NCBI GenBank assembly: GCA_016840855.1
Contig: JAEORO010000008.1
Coordinates: 1-50,600 of the forward strand
DNA length: 50,600 nt
Direction: 5' to 3'
Source: Candidatus Thorarchaeota archaeon
GTDB lineage: Archaea; Asgardarchaeota; Thorarchaeia; Thorarchaeales; Thorarchaeaceae
A model generated the notes under the pieces. It ran no database searches and had not been told where the DNA came from. It was given only the letters and a program-made list of their open reading frames with translations. Position 1 is the stretch's first letter. Every line of letters starts with the position of its first letter. Positions 34,382-43,342 of the stretch are shown here, in pieces. Made by a program: the position numbers and the translations under genes.

Positions 34382-37033
34382 TTGGTGATTATTGTGCCTG
34401 TCCTACACTGTTCAAAATGTGGCTCTCGTCTTGATTTCCAGAGAGTTGGAGATATTTGGACAGTGACATGTTCCACTTGCAGTGTAGAGGTTTCAATCGG
34501 TGGAAAAAAGACTGACCTTTTTGATGCATATGAAGCATATACAACTCAGGTTCAAGCAGGCACTGCACCAACACTCGCTGACCATAGAAAGAAGAAGTAT
34601 CTTGGATCTGGTGCTGATACACCAAGACGGCGGCGTCGATCCCTAGAACCAGGAGCTCGAGTTCAGTCCAAGGAAATAATTGCTAAACTAGTGAATGAGG
34701 GGGGCTCAAACCTTGACGATCTCTCAGAACCGCTTAGGATACTCTTGAATAACGGACGAGATTATCTTGTCAAATATCAACTAATACCTGCATCTGATGC
34801 TGAATACGGCATAGATACTGACAAACTCAACATACCAACCAGACTAAAGGAGTACCTTCAAAATCGAGGAATCATCACGCTTTACAAATTCCAAGAAGAC
34901 TCTTTCAATGCTATTGAAAATGGTGAGAATCTTGTAATTGCAGCTCCCACAGGTCAAGGCAAGACTGAGGCATTTATCCTCCCAATAATTAGAAGGCTGC
35001 TCCTCACAGTCCGCGAATCGTTTGAAAATCCTGGAGTTCGTGCATTGCTGGTCTATCCTACAAAAGCCTTAGCTCGAGACCAGTATGACAAGATTAAGCG
35101 TATGTGCGCAACCTCGAACCTGACAGTATCAATTTTTGATGGCGATGTTGCTCAAAATACTCGAGAGCGAATATATAATTCCCCTCCTGACATAATGCTA
35201 ACAAATCCTGACGTTCTTCACTATCACCTAGGTTGGTCTGAATCTCGACTTGTGCCAATACTACGAACAGTGCAGTTTGTAGTTCTTGATGAGATTCATC
35301 TCTACACAGGATCCATGGGAACGAATGTCTACTACATTCTCAAACGTCTAGAACTCGAATCTGGACGTTTCCAGAAGATTGGTGCATCTGCTACAGTATC
35401 AAATCCTAAGGAATTTACAGAAATCCTCTTTGATTCTGATGTTCGACTTGTAGAGTCCAAGTCTGCTAAACGAGGTCCAGTTCACTTTATGATGTACTAT
35501 CCAGGAATGAGGAGCAAGTACAGTATGATTGTTGACCTTGTTAGCCAGCTAAGACAAGGTGATTTCAAGACACTTGTTTTTGGTAATACCCATTCCGAGG
35601 CTGAAGTCCTGAACATGCTTATTGCAGACACTGGTGTAAAATCAATGGTCCATAGGGCTGGACTGCCAAAGAAGTATAGGAGTGAAGTGGAGGATCAATT
35701 TAGATCTGGAGACCTCCCGGTTATTGTTTCCACGCCAACTCTTGAGCTTGGCATTGACATTGGTGATTTAGACAGTGTTGTCAGTATGATTGTGTCAATA
35801 ACTAGACTAACTCAACGAGTAGGGCGTGCGGGACGGAAAGGGCAAGAGAGTGTAGCTATACTTGCACTTCGAGAAAATGATCCTATTTCCTCCTTCTATC
35901 GGCATGAGCCCGACAAGTACTTCTCAGACATAGATGCCGCATATATGGAACCAGAGAATGAGGTTGTTGGCTATTACCAGCTCATAGCTGCAGCAATGAG
36001 TGGAAAGTTGAACTGGTTGGATTTCAAGCAACATAGAAATATCCTTGAAAAGCTTCAAAACGAGGGCTTGATACGCCTCCAAGAGGATGGCAAGGTTCGA
36101 GTCGTTAACTTTGATCAAGCAAGAAAGGAATGGCGTGCGTACAGTATCAGAGGTATTGGAGATACAGTTCAGATTAAGAGCGGGAATAAGGGGCTTGGCG
36201 AAAGGTCAATGCCCATGGCTGCTCAAGAACTTCATCCAGGTGCGATATACCTCCATGGTGGAAAGAACTACCTGTCAGTGGATTTCAAATATACTCCCGG
36301 ATTGGGACGTGCATCCGTTGTTCCGCATGCCAATAGAAGTGAACACACAAAGCCGCTTTATTCGACTATGCCCCGAATTATAGACATAATTGAAAGAAGC
36401 AAGATTCTTGGTTTGAATGCTGTATATTGTACACTTGAAATGACTCAGACTGTTGAAGGCTATGTGAAGAAGGAAACACGATCTGGGCGAGTCCTGAACA
36501 GGTTGAGTCTTTCAACACCACTAATCTACAAGTATCACACTCGTGGATTTGCTTTTGCTGCACCCGAGCCAGTTCAAGCAGTGAATGACCATGTATCGGG
36601 GAAGTTAAGTAGTCTGAAAGGTCCTCGGATGGGTCCTGCAGAGCTCTATGGAGGTGCATTCCATGCCCTTGAGCATGTTTTGATTGAGTCTAGCGATATG
36701 CTCACCGGAGGAGGCACTCGCGAGATTGGTGGCGTTTCTATGGGTGATTCAGGAATAATTTTTGTTTATGATGGCAGTCCTGGAGGAAATGGTGCTTCTA
36801 AACTGCTGTTTACAAAACTTGACGAGGCTTTCAAAAGATCGAAAACTATCCTTGAGAAGTGTGATTGTAAAACGATAGATGGATGTCCTCTATGTACATA
36901 TTCATATCACTGCGGTAATAACAACAGCCCCCTATTCAAACAAGGTGCTCTTGAAAGCATCAAACGAATCCTCGATAAAGTTGAAACAACTGTTGATACT
37001 GAGGGATACATAGGGTATCAACCTTTGGTCTAA
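34382..37033 (+). CDS. DEAD/DEAH helicase with N-terminal zinc ribbon and DUF1998 domain (MrfA/Hrq1-like)
   Basis: This 883-residue superfamily 2 helicase has an N-terminal zinc ribbon (CSKCGSR and CSTCS). The helicase core shows Walker A APTGQGKTEAF, motif II DEIH, motif III SATVSNP, STPTLELGIDIGDLD and motif VI TQRVGRAGRKG. The C-terminal third ends with a four-cysteine cluster, CDCKTIDGCPLCTYSYHCG, as in the DUF1998 domain of MrfA/YprA and Hrq1 helicases, which repair crosslinked or blocked DNA. TTG (34382), GTG (34385) and GTG (34394) are candidate starts. The stop overlaps an in-frame ATG just before arcS, so co-transcription with arcS and raSEA is likely. Confidence 0.85.
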   Translation: MVIIVPVLHCSKCGSRLDFQRVGDIWTVTCSTCSVEVSIGGKKTDLFDAYEAYTTQVQAGTAPTLADHRKKKYLGSGADTPRRRRRSLEPGARVQSKEIIAKLVNEGGSNLDDLSEPLRILLNNGRDYLVKYQLIPASDAEYGIDTDKLNIPTRLKEYLQNRGIITLYKFQEDSFNAIENGENLVIAAPTGQGKTEAFILPIIRRLLLTVRESFENPGVRALLVYPTKALARDQYDKIKRMCATSNLTVSIFDGDVAQNTRERIYNSPPDIMLTNPDVLHYHLGWSESRLVPILRTVQFVVLDEIHLYTGSMGTNVYYILKRLELESGRFQKIGASATVSNPKEFTEILFDSDVRLVESKSAKRGPVHFMMYYPGMRSKYSMIVDLVSQLRQGDFKTLVFGNTHSEAEVLNMLIADTGVKSMVHRAGLPKKYRSEVEDQFRSGDLPVIVSTPTLELGIDIGDLDSVVSMIVSITRLTQRVGRAGRKGQESVAILALRENDPISSFYRHEPDKYFSDIDAAYMEPENEVVGYYQLIAAAMSGKLNWLDFKQHRNILEKLQNEGLIRLQEDGKVRVVNFDQARKEWRAYSIRGIGDTVQIKSGNKGLGERSMPMAAQELHPGAIYLHGGKNYLSVDFKYTPGLGRASVVPHANRSEHTKPLYSTMPRIIDIIERSKILGLNAVYCTLEMTQTVEGYVKKETRSGRVLNRLSLSTPLIYKYHTRGFAFAAPEPVQAVNDHVSGKLSSLKGPRMGPAELYGGAFHALEHVLIESSDMLTGGGTREIGGVSMGDSGIIFVYDGSPGGNGASKLLFTKLDEAFKRSKTILEKCDCKTIDGCPLCTYSYHCGNNNSPLFKQGALESIKRILDKVETTVDTEGYIGYQPLV

Positions 37034-37047
37034 TGAGGTGTTTAAAT

Positions 37048-38970
37048 ATGGTTGAGTTTCGTGTAGGTCGTGGACATGATGGGCCTGCTCGTGTGGGTGA
37101 GTATATCCTAGGCTCAACAACATATTCTACTCCCCTCCTAACTTCCTCTTTCATTGCCACTGACTCAATCATTGCTTATAGGACACATAGTCGAGACAAG
37201 CCTCTCTCAGAGAAACCTATGTTAGTATCAATCCCCTTCACCGATCAAATCATCGATCCTACAGTATCAGATATTCCTGCCTCTGATGCCATCATTCTTC
37301 CATCATTGGTATCTCTTGCTGCAGTCAGTCATGAAGCAGCTGAATTGGGTCTTGATTATCAGGAGGAAGTTCTAGCAAGAATATCTTCAGACATCGATCA
37401 ATCAAGGATTATAATTCGCTTTCCTTCTGAAGCTAATCCTGAATCATTAGCGAAACTAGCTAAACTAGGTGCTCATGGTGCAGCATTCTCTTTCAATGGC
37501 CAACTGGGCTCTCACGACTTTGGGGCTATACATCTTCGAAGTTGTTTGCCTCTCCACATGATTGCTTTAGCTGTAGGTCGAATTGAGCCTGGACTCATAC
37601 CCCTTCTCTACTATACTGGGTTTGATGTCATTGATATTGACTATGCAGAAGATGCGGCTGCAAAATCCTTGAGGTTATGGAAAAATGGATTTGAGGAGAT
37701 AGAGCTAGGAAAAGAGCGCAGGTATTGCTCATGTCCAGCGTGCGAAAAGCTTGATGGTGCCAAACAAGAGGACTTGCTAAAAATTCTTCTAGAGCACAAT
37801 CTTTCCATCTACAAATCTACTATCTCTGAAGCCAAAGAATCTATGAGGCACGGTCGGTTGAGATGGTTGGTTGAGAGTTCCACTCATAACAGCCCAGCCC
37901 AGGCCTCTCTCGTTCGATTGGTCAATAGAGAACTCTATTCTTACATCGAAGAGTTCTCCCCTACAACAGGACCAGATGCACTACCTGTAATTGGCTCTGA
38001 ATCCTATAATGCGCCAGTCGTTCGAAGGTTCAGAGATTATGTGGCGAGTAGATACTCTGCTCCAGGGAATAAACCTGTCATCCTACTTCTGCCATGCTCA
38101 GCAAAGAAACCTTACTCCGATTCCAAGTCCCACAAGAAATTTTCTGCTGTAATTGAATCTGCAATGCTTGGAATGGAGTCGAGAATCGCTCAAATCATAC
38201 TGACATCGCCACTCGGTTTGGTCCCTCGGGAACTTGAACGTATATATCCGGCGGGGCAATATGATATTCCTGTCACAGGCGATTGGGACACTGAAGAAAT
38301 CAAGATTGGATCCAATGCGCTTGTGACTCATCTTAAGAAGTTCAGTAATTCATCAGTTGTCATTGCCCATGTGTCTGGAGGCTATCTAGATATAGTTCGA
38401 ACTGCTGAACCCGATATTGAGCAGAGCTTGATTTATACAACTCCTGAGGATCGCGCAACGAGCAGGGAGTCATTGAGGGCATTAAGAGACTCACTTACTG
38501 AGATGAAAGACATTCTTTCTATCTCTGGTGGTCCTTACACCGAACTAAGGGAAATCGTATCAGCAACTGCAGACTATCAGTTTGGGAAAGGAGCTGGTGA
38601 AGTGCTAGTCCCAGAACATGCGCATCTTAGGGGAAAACCCTACAAACTCATAATATGTAGCATTAATGGAGTACAGGTCTGTTCATATGTAGCAGAGAGT
38701 GGAACCCTATCCCTCACACTCGCTGGAGGAAAGCTTCTTGCTCCACTCAATAGATACTGGGTACGTCTTGATGTTCCGAAGATTAAGGGGGGGTCCATCT
38801 TCGCTGTCGGTGTTCAGGAGGCTGACTTTGCTATCCGTCCCGGAGATGAGGTCATTGTCATTAATGAATCTCGTGAGGTCATTGCAGTAGGCCGTAGCGA
38901 GATGTCTGGTCGTGAGATGTGTGAGTTAACGCGAGGAAGAGCTGTTTCAGTTCGCCATAAGAAGGAGTGA
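37048..38970 (+). CDS. arcS: Archaeosine synthase subunit alpha ArcS
   Basis: This 640-residue protein belongs to the archaeosine pathway, which completes G+ at tRNA position 15 from preQ0. The N-terminal part (to about residue 280) is a TGT-like barrel without the catalytic TGT motifs but with the zinc site CSCPAC plus a downstream EHN. The middle domain carries the ArcS signature LLPCSAKKPYSDSKSH near residue 355. A PUA domain closes the chain (about 560-640, KLLAPLNRYWVRLDVPK). ArcS adds lysine to preQ0-tRNA, and RaSEA then releases the archaeosine. AGGTG at 37036-37040 supports the ATG at 37048. raSEA starts right after. Confidence 0.93.
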   Translation: MVEFRVGRGHDGPARVGEYILGSTTYSTPLLTSSFIATDSIIAYRTHSRDKPLSEKPMLVSIPFTDQIIDPTVSDIPASDAIILPSLVSLAAVSHEAAELGLDYQEEVLARISSDIDQSRIIIRFPSEANPESLAKLAKLGAHGAAFSFNGQLGSHDFGAIHLRSCLPLHMIALAVGRIEPGLIPLLYYTGFDVIDIDYAEDAAAKSLRLWKNGFEEIELGKERRYCSCPACEKLDGAKQEDLLKILLEHNLSIYKSTISEAKESMRHGRLRWLVESSTHNSPAQASLVRLVNRELYSYIEEFSPTTGPDALPVIGSESYNAPVVRRFRDYVASRYSAPGNKPVILLLPCSAKKPYSDSKSHKKFSAVIESAMLGMESRIAQIILTSPLGLVPRELERIYPAGQYDIPVTGDWDTEEIKIGSNALVTHLKKFSNSSVVIAHVSGGYLDIVRTAEPDIEQSLIYTTPEDRATSRESLRALRDSLTEMKDILSISGGPYTELREIVSATADYQFGKGAGEVLVPEHAHLRGKPYKLIICSINGVQVCSYVAESGTLSLTLAGGKLLAPLNRYWVRLDVPKIKGGSIFAVGVQEADFAIRPGDEVIVINESREVIAVGRSEMSGREMCELTRGRAVSVRHKKE

Positions 38971-38978
38971 GGGATTGC

Positions 38979-40058
38979 ATGGAAACTCTAAGAAAAATCA
39001 ACGAAGTTGTTCAACGCGCCAATATTCATGCTCGAGGGACTTCACTCAGACAAAGAAAGAGACGTGACCTTACACGTCCATCAGCAAAATGGATAGCGCC
39101 TGCAAGAGTTGGTCGGGAACAGGGTACAGCACTCGCAGTAGTCTTGTCAACTATTGGATGTGCTCATGCCCTGAGTGACGCTGGAGGTTGTACAATGTGT
39201 AGCTACCTCCTTGATGGTGTTCAGGAGCAACCAACATCTGAACAGATAGTAGCTCAATTCAAGTCCGCAATGATGGAACTAGATATGAAAAATGGTCCTC
39301 TATCTGTTAAGATATACACAAGTGGTAGTTTCTTAGATAGCAACGAGATTCCTGTGGAGGCGAGGTCGAAGATTCTGGGAATTATTGCTAAGGACGACCG
39401 AATACGTGAAGTCGTTCTCGAATCACGACCAGAATACATCAATGACTCAACTCTCTCCGATATACGATCAATTCTTGGAGATCGCATCATAGAGATTGGG
39501 ATGGGTCTTGAAAGCGCTAGTGATGTAATTCGAACAGTCTGCATAAACAAGAATTTTGATCTTAAGATGTTTAAGGATGCCCTGAAGACCGCCAAGAAAT
39601 TTAATATTGGTATTCGTGCCTATGTTCTACTCAAACCTCCATTTCTAACAGAACGGGATGCTATCTTTGATGCCATCTCTACAATCAAGGAGGCAAGAGC
39701 TCTAGGCGTTACAACTGTTTCCCTAAATCCCGTCAACGTACAGAAGGACACACTTGTTGAGAAACTCTGGATGAAAGGCAACTATCGACCACCTTGGTTG
39801 TGGAGTGTTCTAGAAGTACTTCGGGACGCTACCCTTTCATCCGATAGATGGATGAAGGTTGTTTGTGATCCTGTTGCTGCTGGTAAGAAACGCGGGACAC
39901 ATAATTGTGGTAAATGTGACAATAATGTTGCGGAGGCAATTCGTCAATTTTCACTTAACCAGAATCCAAATGCTCTTCAGAATCTCTCATGTGACTGTAT
40001 TAGTCAGTGGAAACATATTCTAAACCATGAGGATTTTTCCTTAATCATTCATAGATGA
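38979..40058 (+). CDS. raSEA: Archaeosine synthase subunit beta RaSEA (radical SAM)
   Basis: This 359-residue radical SAM enzyme cleaves the lysine-preQ0 adduct on tRNA to yield archaeosine. The cluster motif is C-x9-C-x2-C in TIGCAHALSDAGGCTMCSY; the expected glycine-rich SAM contacts follow (GPLSVKIYTSGSFLD), then LESRPEYI and GMGLESASD. A C-terminal cysteine group (HNCGKCD, SCDC) may bind a second metal. A GAGGG site precedes the ATG at 38979; the frame also contains an earlier GTG (38967) overlapping the arcS stop. It is the partner of ArcS. Confidence 0.92.
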   Translation: METLRKINEVVQRANIHARGTSLRQRKRRDLTRPSAKWIAPARVGREQGTALAVVLSTIGCAHALSDAGGCTMCSYLLDGVQEQPTSEQIVAQFKSAMMELDMKNGPLSVKIYTSGSFLDSNEIPVEARSKILGIIAKDDRIREVVLESRPEYINDSTLSDIRSILGDRIIEIGMGLESASDVIRTVCINKNFDLKMFKDALKTAKKFNIGIRAYVLLKPPFLTERDAIFDAISTIKEARALGVTTVSLNPVNVQKDTLVEKLWMKGNYRPPWLWSVLEVLRDATLSSDRWMKVVCDPVAAGKKRGTHNCGKCDNNVAEAIRQFSLNQNPNALQNLSCDCISQWKHILNHEDFSLIIHR

Positions 40059-40133
40059 ATTAGTCTTATGAAAAAGGTCATAAAGAAAATCAAATGGCGC
40101 TCGTATGTTTTCAATAGTCTGGAGTGATTGAGA

Positions 40134-40490
40134 ATGTCTCGATATGTGACTCGGGTGTCTGTCTGGTTTTTCAGTGAAGGTGCCTCTCCATCTCAGGTTA
40201 TGAGGAAACTTCTTGATTTGGGCTTCAAACCTGTTAGGGGGGCTTATGATTTCGTATATGAACACAGTAATGAGAACATGTCTGAAGCCGATCTTGGGAA
40301 TGCAATTATTGAAATCTCAAATGCATTGCACAAAATGCTCGCAGGATTCAAGGTTTTCTACAATCTTGATACAAGTCTTTCCAATGGAGAAGACGATTAC
40401 GCTCCACTCGAAGATATTGATGCAGAGTTAGAGAAAACCCGCAAAGAGCTCGAAGAGATTGAGAGTGAAAATGAAAACATAACGCTCTAG
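40134..40490 (+). CDS. Small protein of unknown function with acidic coiled-coil tail
   Basis: This 118-residue protein begins SRYVTRVSVWFFSEGASPSQ, with an alternating strand-helix-strand pattern to about residue 85 that could be a ferredoxin-like alpha/beta fold. It ends in an acidic, helical tail (DAELEKTRKELEEIESENEN). No family is recognised. GGAGTGATT directly upstream supports the ATG at 40134 over the TTG at 40128. It follows raSEA by about 75 bases on the same strand and may be part of that transcript. Confidence 0.6.
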   Translation: MSRYVTRVSVWFFSEGASPSQVMRKLLDLGFKPVRGAYDFVYEHSNENMSEADLGNAIIEISNALHKMLAGFKVFYNLDTSLSNGEDDYAPLEDIDAELEKTRKELEEIESENENITL

Positions 40491-40519
40491 ATTGGGGAAG
40501 GAAAATCCCTCACCCAATC
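40490..40519. terminator. Inverted repeat between convergent genes, possible bidirectional terminator
   Basis: GATTGGG (40490-40496) and CCCAATC (40513-40519) can form a 7-bp stem with a 16-base loop, located exactly at the stop of the small gene and 18 bases beyond the stop of the convergent DUF11-like gene. No long U run follows, so termination is a guess. Confidence 0.3.
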
Positions 40520-40536
40520 ATTACAAGCTCTAGATA

Positions 40537-42318
40537 CTAGATTGAAGAAACTTCTGGCTCACGGCGTTCGTATTCGCCTTCGCCTTGTACTGTCACGTTG
40601 ATTTTCTTTTTATCACCGGGGTTCATCCGTGTCCAAGTCCAAGTCATTTTAGAGCCATCACTAACAGATGTGACTTCAGGTTCCTCATCTTCAGGGTCTG
40701 TTGAAACATACTCGAATCCTGCTGGAATCCAATCTGATACTTGTATATTCTCAGCAGTCACCTCACCATTGTTAGAAACAACTAGTACGACAACATATTC
40801 ACCTGCCCCAGCTCCCTTGTTGATAGCTTTCTTTGTTGAGATTGCGCGTTTCTTGTAGATTACTCCAAGCTTATGTCCATCAACAGGGCTCTCTACCACT
40901 GCAGGAATTCCTGCTGGTTCTGTGTTTCCAGTGATGATGACTGGTGATGGGTATTCTTTCTCTGGTCTACTGCGCCAAGCCATAATGGCATAATTGATCT
41001 TGATGCTTTCCCCAGGTTCTAACTCGCCAACAGAGGCCTGAAGATTCTCAACTCTGAATGACATTTTGTGGGGTTTCTCCGGATTTTGATCCTCTGGATC
41101 TATCACAAATTCATAGGGACCAGTAAATTCCTCTCCCCTAATCCAAACAGTGACATGTTCACTTGTTGGAGGCATCACATCATCAGGTAAATTATCCTCA
41201 ATTGTGATCTCATTTAATTTAGCAGAACCATTGTTAGTCACTTCGATTGTGACCTCAACAGGGGTTTTGTCAAAACTACTAACTGATGATGGGTCGAAAG
41301 TCTTTGTATAATCAATACTATACACAGGGATTATTTGAGGTGTTTTCTCGATGGTTCCAAGAACTCTCTTGGTGACAGCCTTTACAGGTGTGTAGATTAT
41401 GTCTTGTGTGCATTTTGGAGTTGATTTGCTTCCGACTTCAAAAGTCGAAGTCCATTCCTGATTAGGTTCCAATTCAACACCAGGAGTTTCCTCTATCATC
41501 TTCTTTTTCTCACTCCCGTCCTCAGGAGTTAGGAAAACTTCCGCTTTATCCAATCTAACAACAAGGTCGCTTTCATTTGAACATTCAAGTGTACATTGCC
41601 AAGTATTTGGTTCAGTTTCAGCAGTTTCGATTCCCGTCAAGAACTCAGTGAGTGCAGTCAGATCTGGATCAAGTTTGGATCTCTGCTGTTGCTCACCTCT
41701 ATAGGTGATAACAACGTCTCCTGCTCTCTTCGGTTCGTTGTCTTCCACAAACCCTGTTGCTTGAATAATAAGTGACGAGGACTCATGAGGATAGACTACA
41801 AAGTCTTTCCAGACAACTTGTTTGGTTCCCTCATCATATTCAGCAGTGCCTGATTTAACAGAAACGACTTCTATATTCGAGAGTTCAGGAGGAATGGTTT
41901 TGTTGAGAATTATATTATCAAGTTCACCATCAGTCTGATTGGTGACTGTAAGTGTGATCTTAACTGGATTCTCTTTTCCTCTTACATATGCCCAGTGAGG
42001 CTCATCTGTTTCTACCGTGCCGCATGTGTCAAATGTCTCTTTAAAGGTTAAAATTGGTGCGTCAACTGTAACTCCATAGTTGGCTTCCCATTTTTCACCT
42101 GTGTCTATCTCACCGGCAACTAGCGTTTCATCGCTAATATCCGTGTCACCGCGTGTTTCTCCAAGGTGGACCTTCACATTCCAGATACGACTTCTTTCTG
42201 ACACATTGTTAACACTTAGAACACCCGAAGTATCTATATTATTCAACTCGGATTTTTCACCGAGGCGAACCTTTTCCGATTCTTCGAGGTCAATTACGAC
42301 CTTCCTTTTTTCACTCAT
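40537..42318 (-). CDS. Multi-repeat DUF11/Ig-like protein without signal peptide
   Basis: This is a 593-residue, highly acidic protein made of several beta-sandwich repeats. They are readable around residues 100-190 (VKITLTVTNQTDGELDNIIL), 240-290, 350-450 (VEVTIEVTNNGSAKLNEITI) and 500-575 (YVVVLVVSNNGEVTAENIQV, ending with a typical WIPAGFEYVS). These are DUF11/CARDB-like repeats, usually found in exported surface proteins. Here the N-terminus (MSEKRKVVIDLEESEKVRLG) has no signal peptide, and neither end has a membrane segment, so the protein seems cytoplasmic unless exported by another route. It converges with the 118-residue gene, and the MBL-fold gene lies upstream on the same strand. 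Confidence 0.7.
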   Translation of the reverse strand: MSEKRKVVIDLEESEKVRLGEKSELNNIDTSGVLSVNNVSERSRIWNVKVHLGETRGDTDISDETLVAGEIDTGEKWEANYGVTVDAPILTFKETFDTCGTVETDEPHWAYVRGKENPVKITLTVTNQTDGELDNIILNKTIPPELSNIEVVSVKSGTAEYDEGTKQVVWKDFVVYPHESSSLIIQATGFVEDNEPKRAGDVVITYRGEQQQRSKLDPDLTALTEFLTGIETAETEPNTWQCTLECSNESDLVVRLDKAEVFLTPEDGSEKKKMIEETPGVELEPNQEWTSTFEVGSKSTPKCTQDIIYTPVKAVTKRVLGTIEKTPQIIPVYSIDYTKTFDPSSVSSFDKTPVEVTIEVTNNGSAKLNEITIEDNLPDDVMPPTSEHVTVWIRGEEFTGPYEFVIDPEDQNPEKPHKMSFRVENLQASVGELEPGESIKINYAIMAWRSRPEKEYPSPVIITGNTEPAGIPAVVESPVDGHKLGVIYKKRAISTKKAINKGAGAGEYVVVLVVSNNGEVTAENIQVSDWIPAGFEYVSTDPEDEEPEVTSVSDGSKMTWTWTRMNPGDKKKINVTVQGEGEYERREPEVSSI

Positions 42319-42391
42319 TCAATGCACACCCATTGTTTGCAATTTCCATTTGGGAATCTTCTGACTGTGTACCGGACCTCACAGGAGAATA

Positions 42392-43087
42392 TCAGTTTAG
42401 CTCGTATCTGAACTCATTTCCTGCTGCCCAGAAAACCTCTAGGACTTGGTATGGTTCCATAACTACTGGAGCAGTTCCTTTACCAAATTGTTGGATATAT
42501 TTGGCGAACTTCATCGGGTCCTGTTCTGATGTCCATCTCATAGGAATACCAATTCTTGGTTTTGCATCGATACACAAACTGACTGCATCTTTGACTTGAA
42601 AGACACCATCACCCCCAATTGGCACAATGAGGACATCCATATCGAATTGTTCGAACGGACCGCGGATTACTGCATCACCAAGATATCCTACTTTCATGTT
42701 TCCAATTTCAATGTATAATCCGAGATTGTCAATATGTCCACCTTCTGCCTCATCAATTCTTGAAAGCGCATAAGGTGTGATTTTCAGATTAGGAATCTCA
42801 TATGGGACTTCTGGTTTCAGAACATGAACCAGCCATGGTTTGACTCCTCTCTCAGAAGCCTTCTCAGCTGCTTTTTGGTTGCCTAGGAACCATGCTTTTG
42901 AATTGACCGCGATGGTTGCTGAATTTCCAACAGCATCATCAGATTGATTCGTTGCAATGACTATTCTCGTACTGAAGTCATCTGGAACGATAGGTTCCCC
43001 ATCCCAAATTCCGGGGTTCAAGACCACAGTCGTTTCGCCATGCTTGAGTGCGAATGAAGTTCTTCCAAAGTACATTATTTTAAGCAA
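42392..43087 (-). CDS. UPF0173/UlaG-like metallo-beta-lactamase-fold protein, metal site lost
   Basis: This is a 231-residue protein of the metallo-beta-lactamase fold, recognisable by LKIMYFGRTSFALKHGETTV at the N-terminus and the GD of KVGYLGDAVIRG, followed by VLIVPIGGDG. The metal motif THxHxDH reads TNQSDDA, the next histidine region reads TPYALS, and the last reads IPMRW instead of PMHY. Only aspartates remain, so hydrolase activity is unlikely. TTG at 43087 gives the family N-terminus after a GTGAT stretch; the frame is open six codons further. It is divergent from the NurA-HerA-Mre11-Rad50 operon. Confidence 0.72.
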   Translation of the reverse strand: MLKIMYFGRTSFALKHGETTVVLNPGIWDGEPIVPDDFSTRIVIATNQSDDAVGNSATIAVNSKAWFLGNQKAAEKASERGVKPWLVHVLKPEVPYEIPNLKITPYALSRIDEAEGGHIDNLGLYIEIGNMKVGYLGDAVIRGPFEQFDMDVLIVPIGGDGVFQVKDAVSLCIDAKPRIGIPMRWTSEQDPMKFAKYIQQFGKGTAPVVMEPYQVLEVFWAAGNEFRYELN

Positions 43088-43342
43088 CGAATCACATCCC
43101 GTCAATTTCCACTGGCACGGTCACACCAGAATGACTGCTGCACTACTTTCGTTGAAACTGTTATTAATAAGCTAATTTCTAACCTATGTGAATATCTCTC
43201 AGAATAGGTAAATTAAAGCGTATTACCATCGATATTTCGTCACTCTCTGGATTGTAGAGTGCTAGCTTTTTATGACACTGAAAAGACAGAGATTCAGAGG
43301 TCCTGCAAATCCTGCAAAATTGTAGATGGCGAGTTGGAGTTT

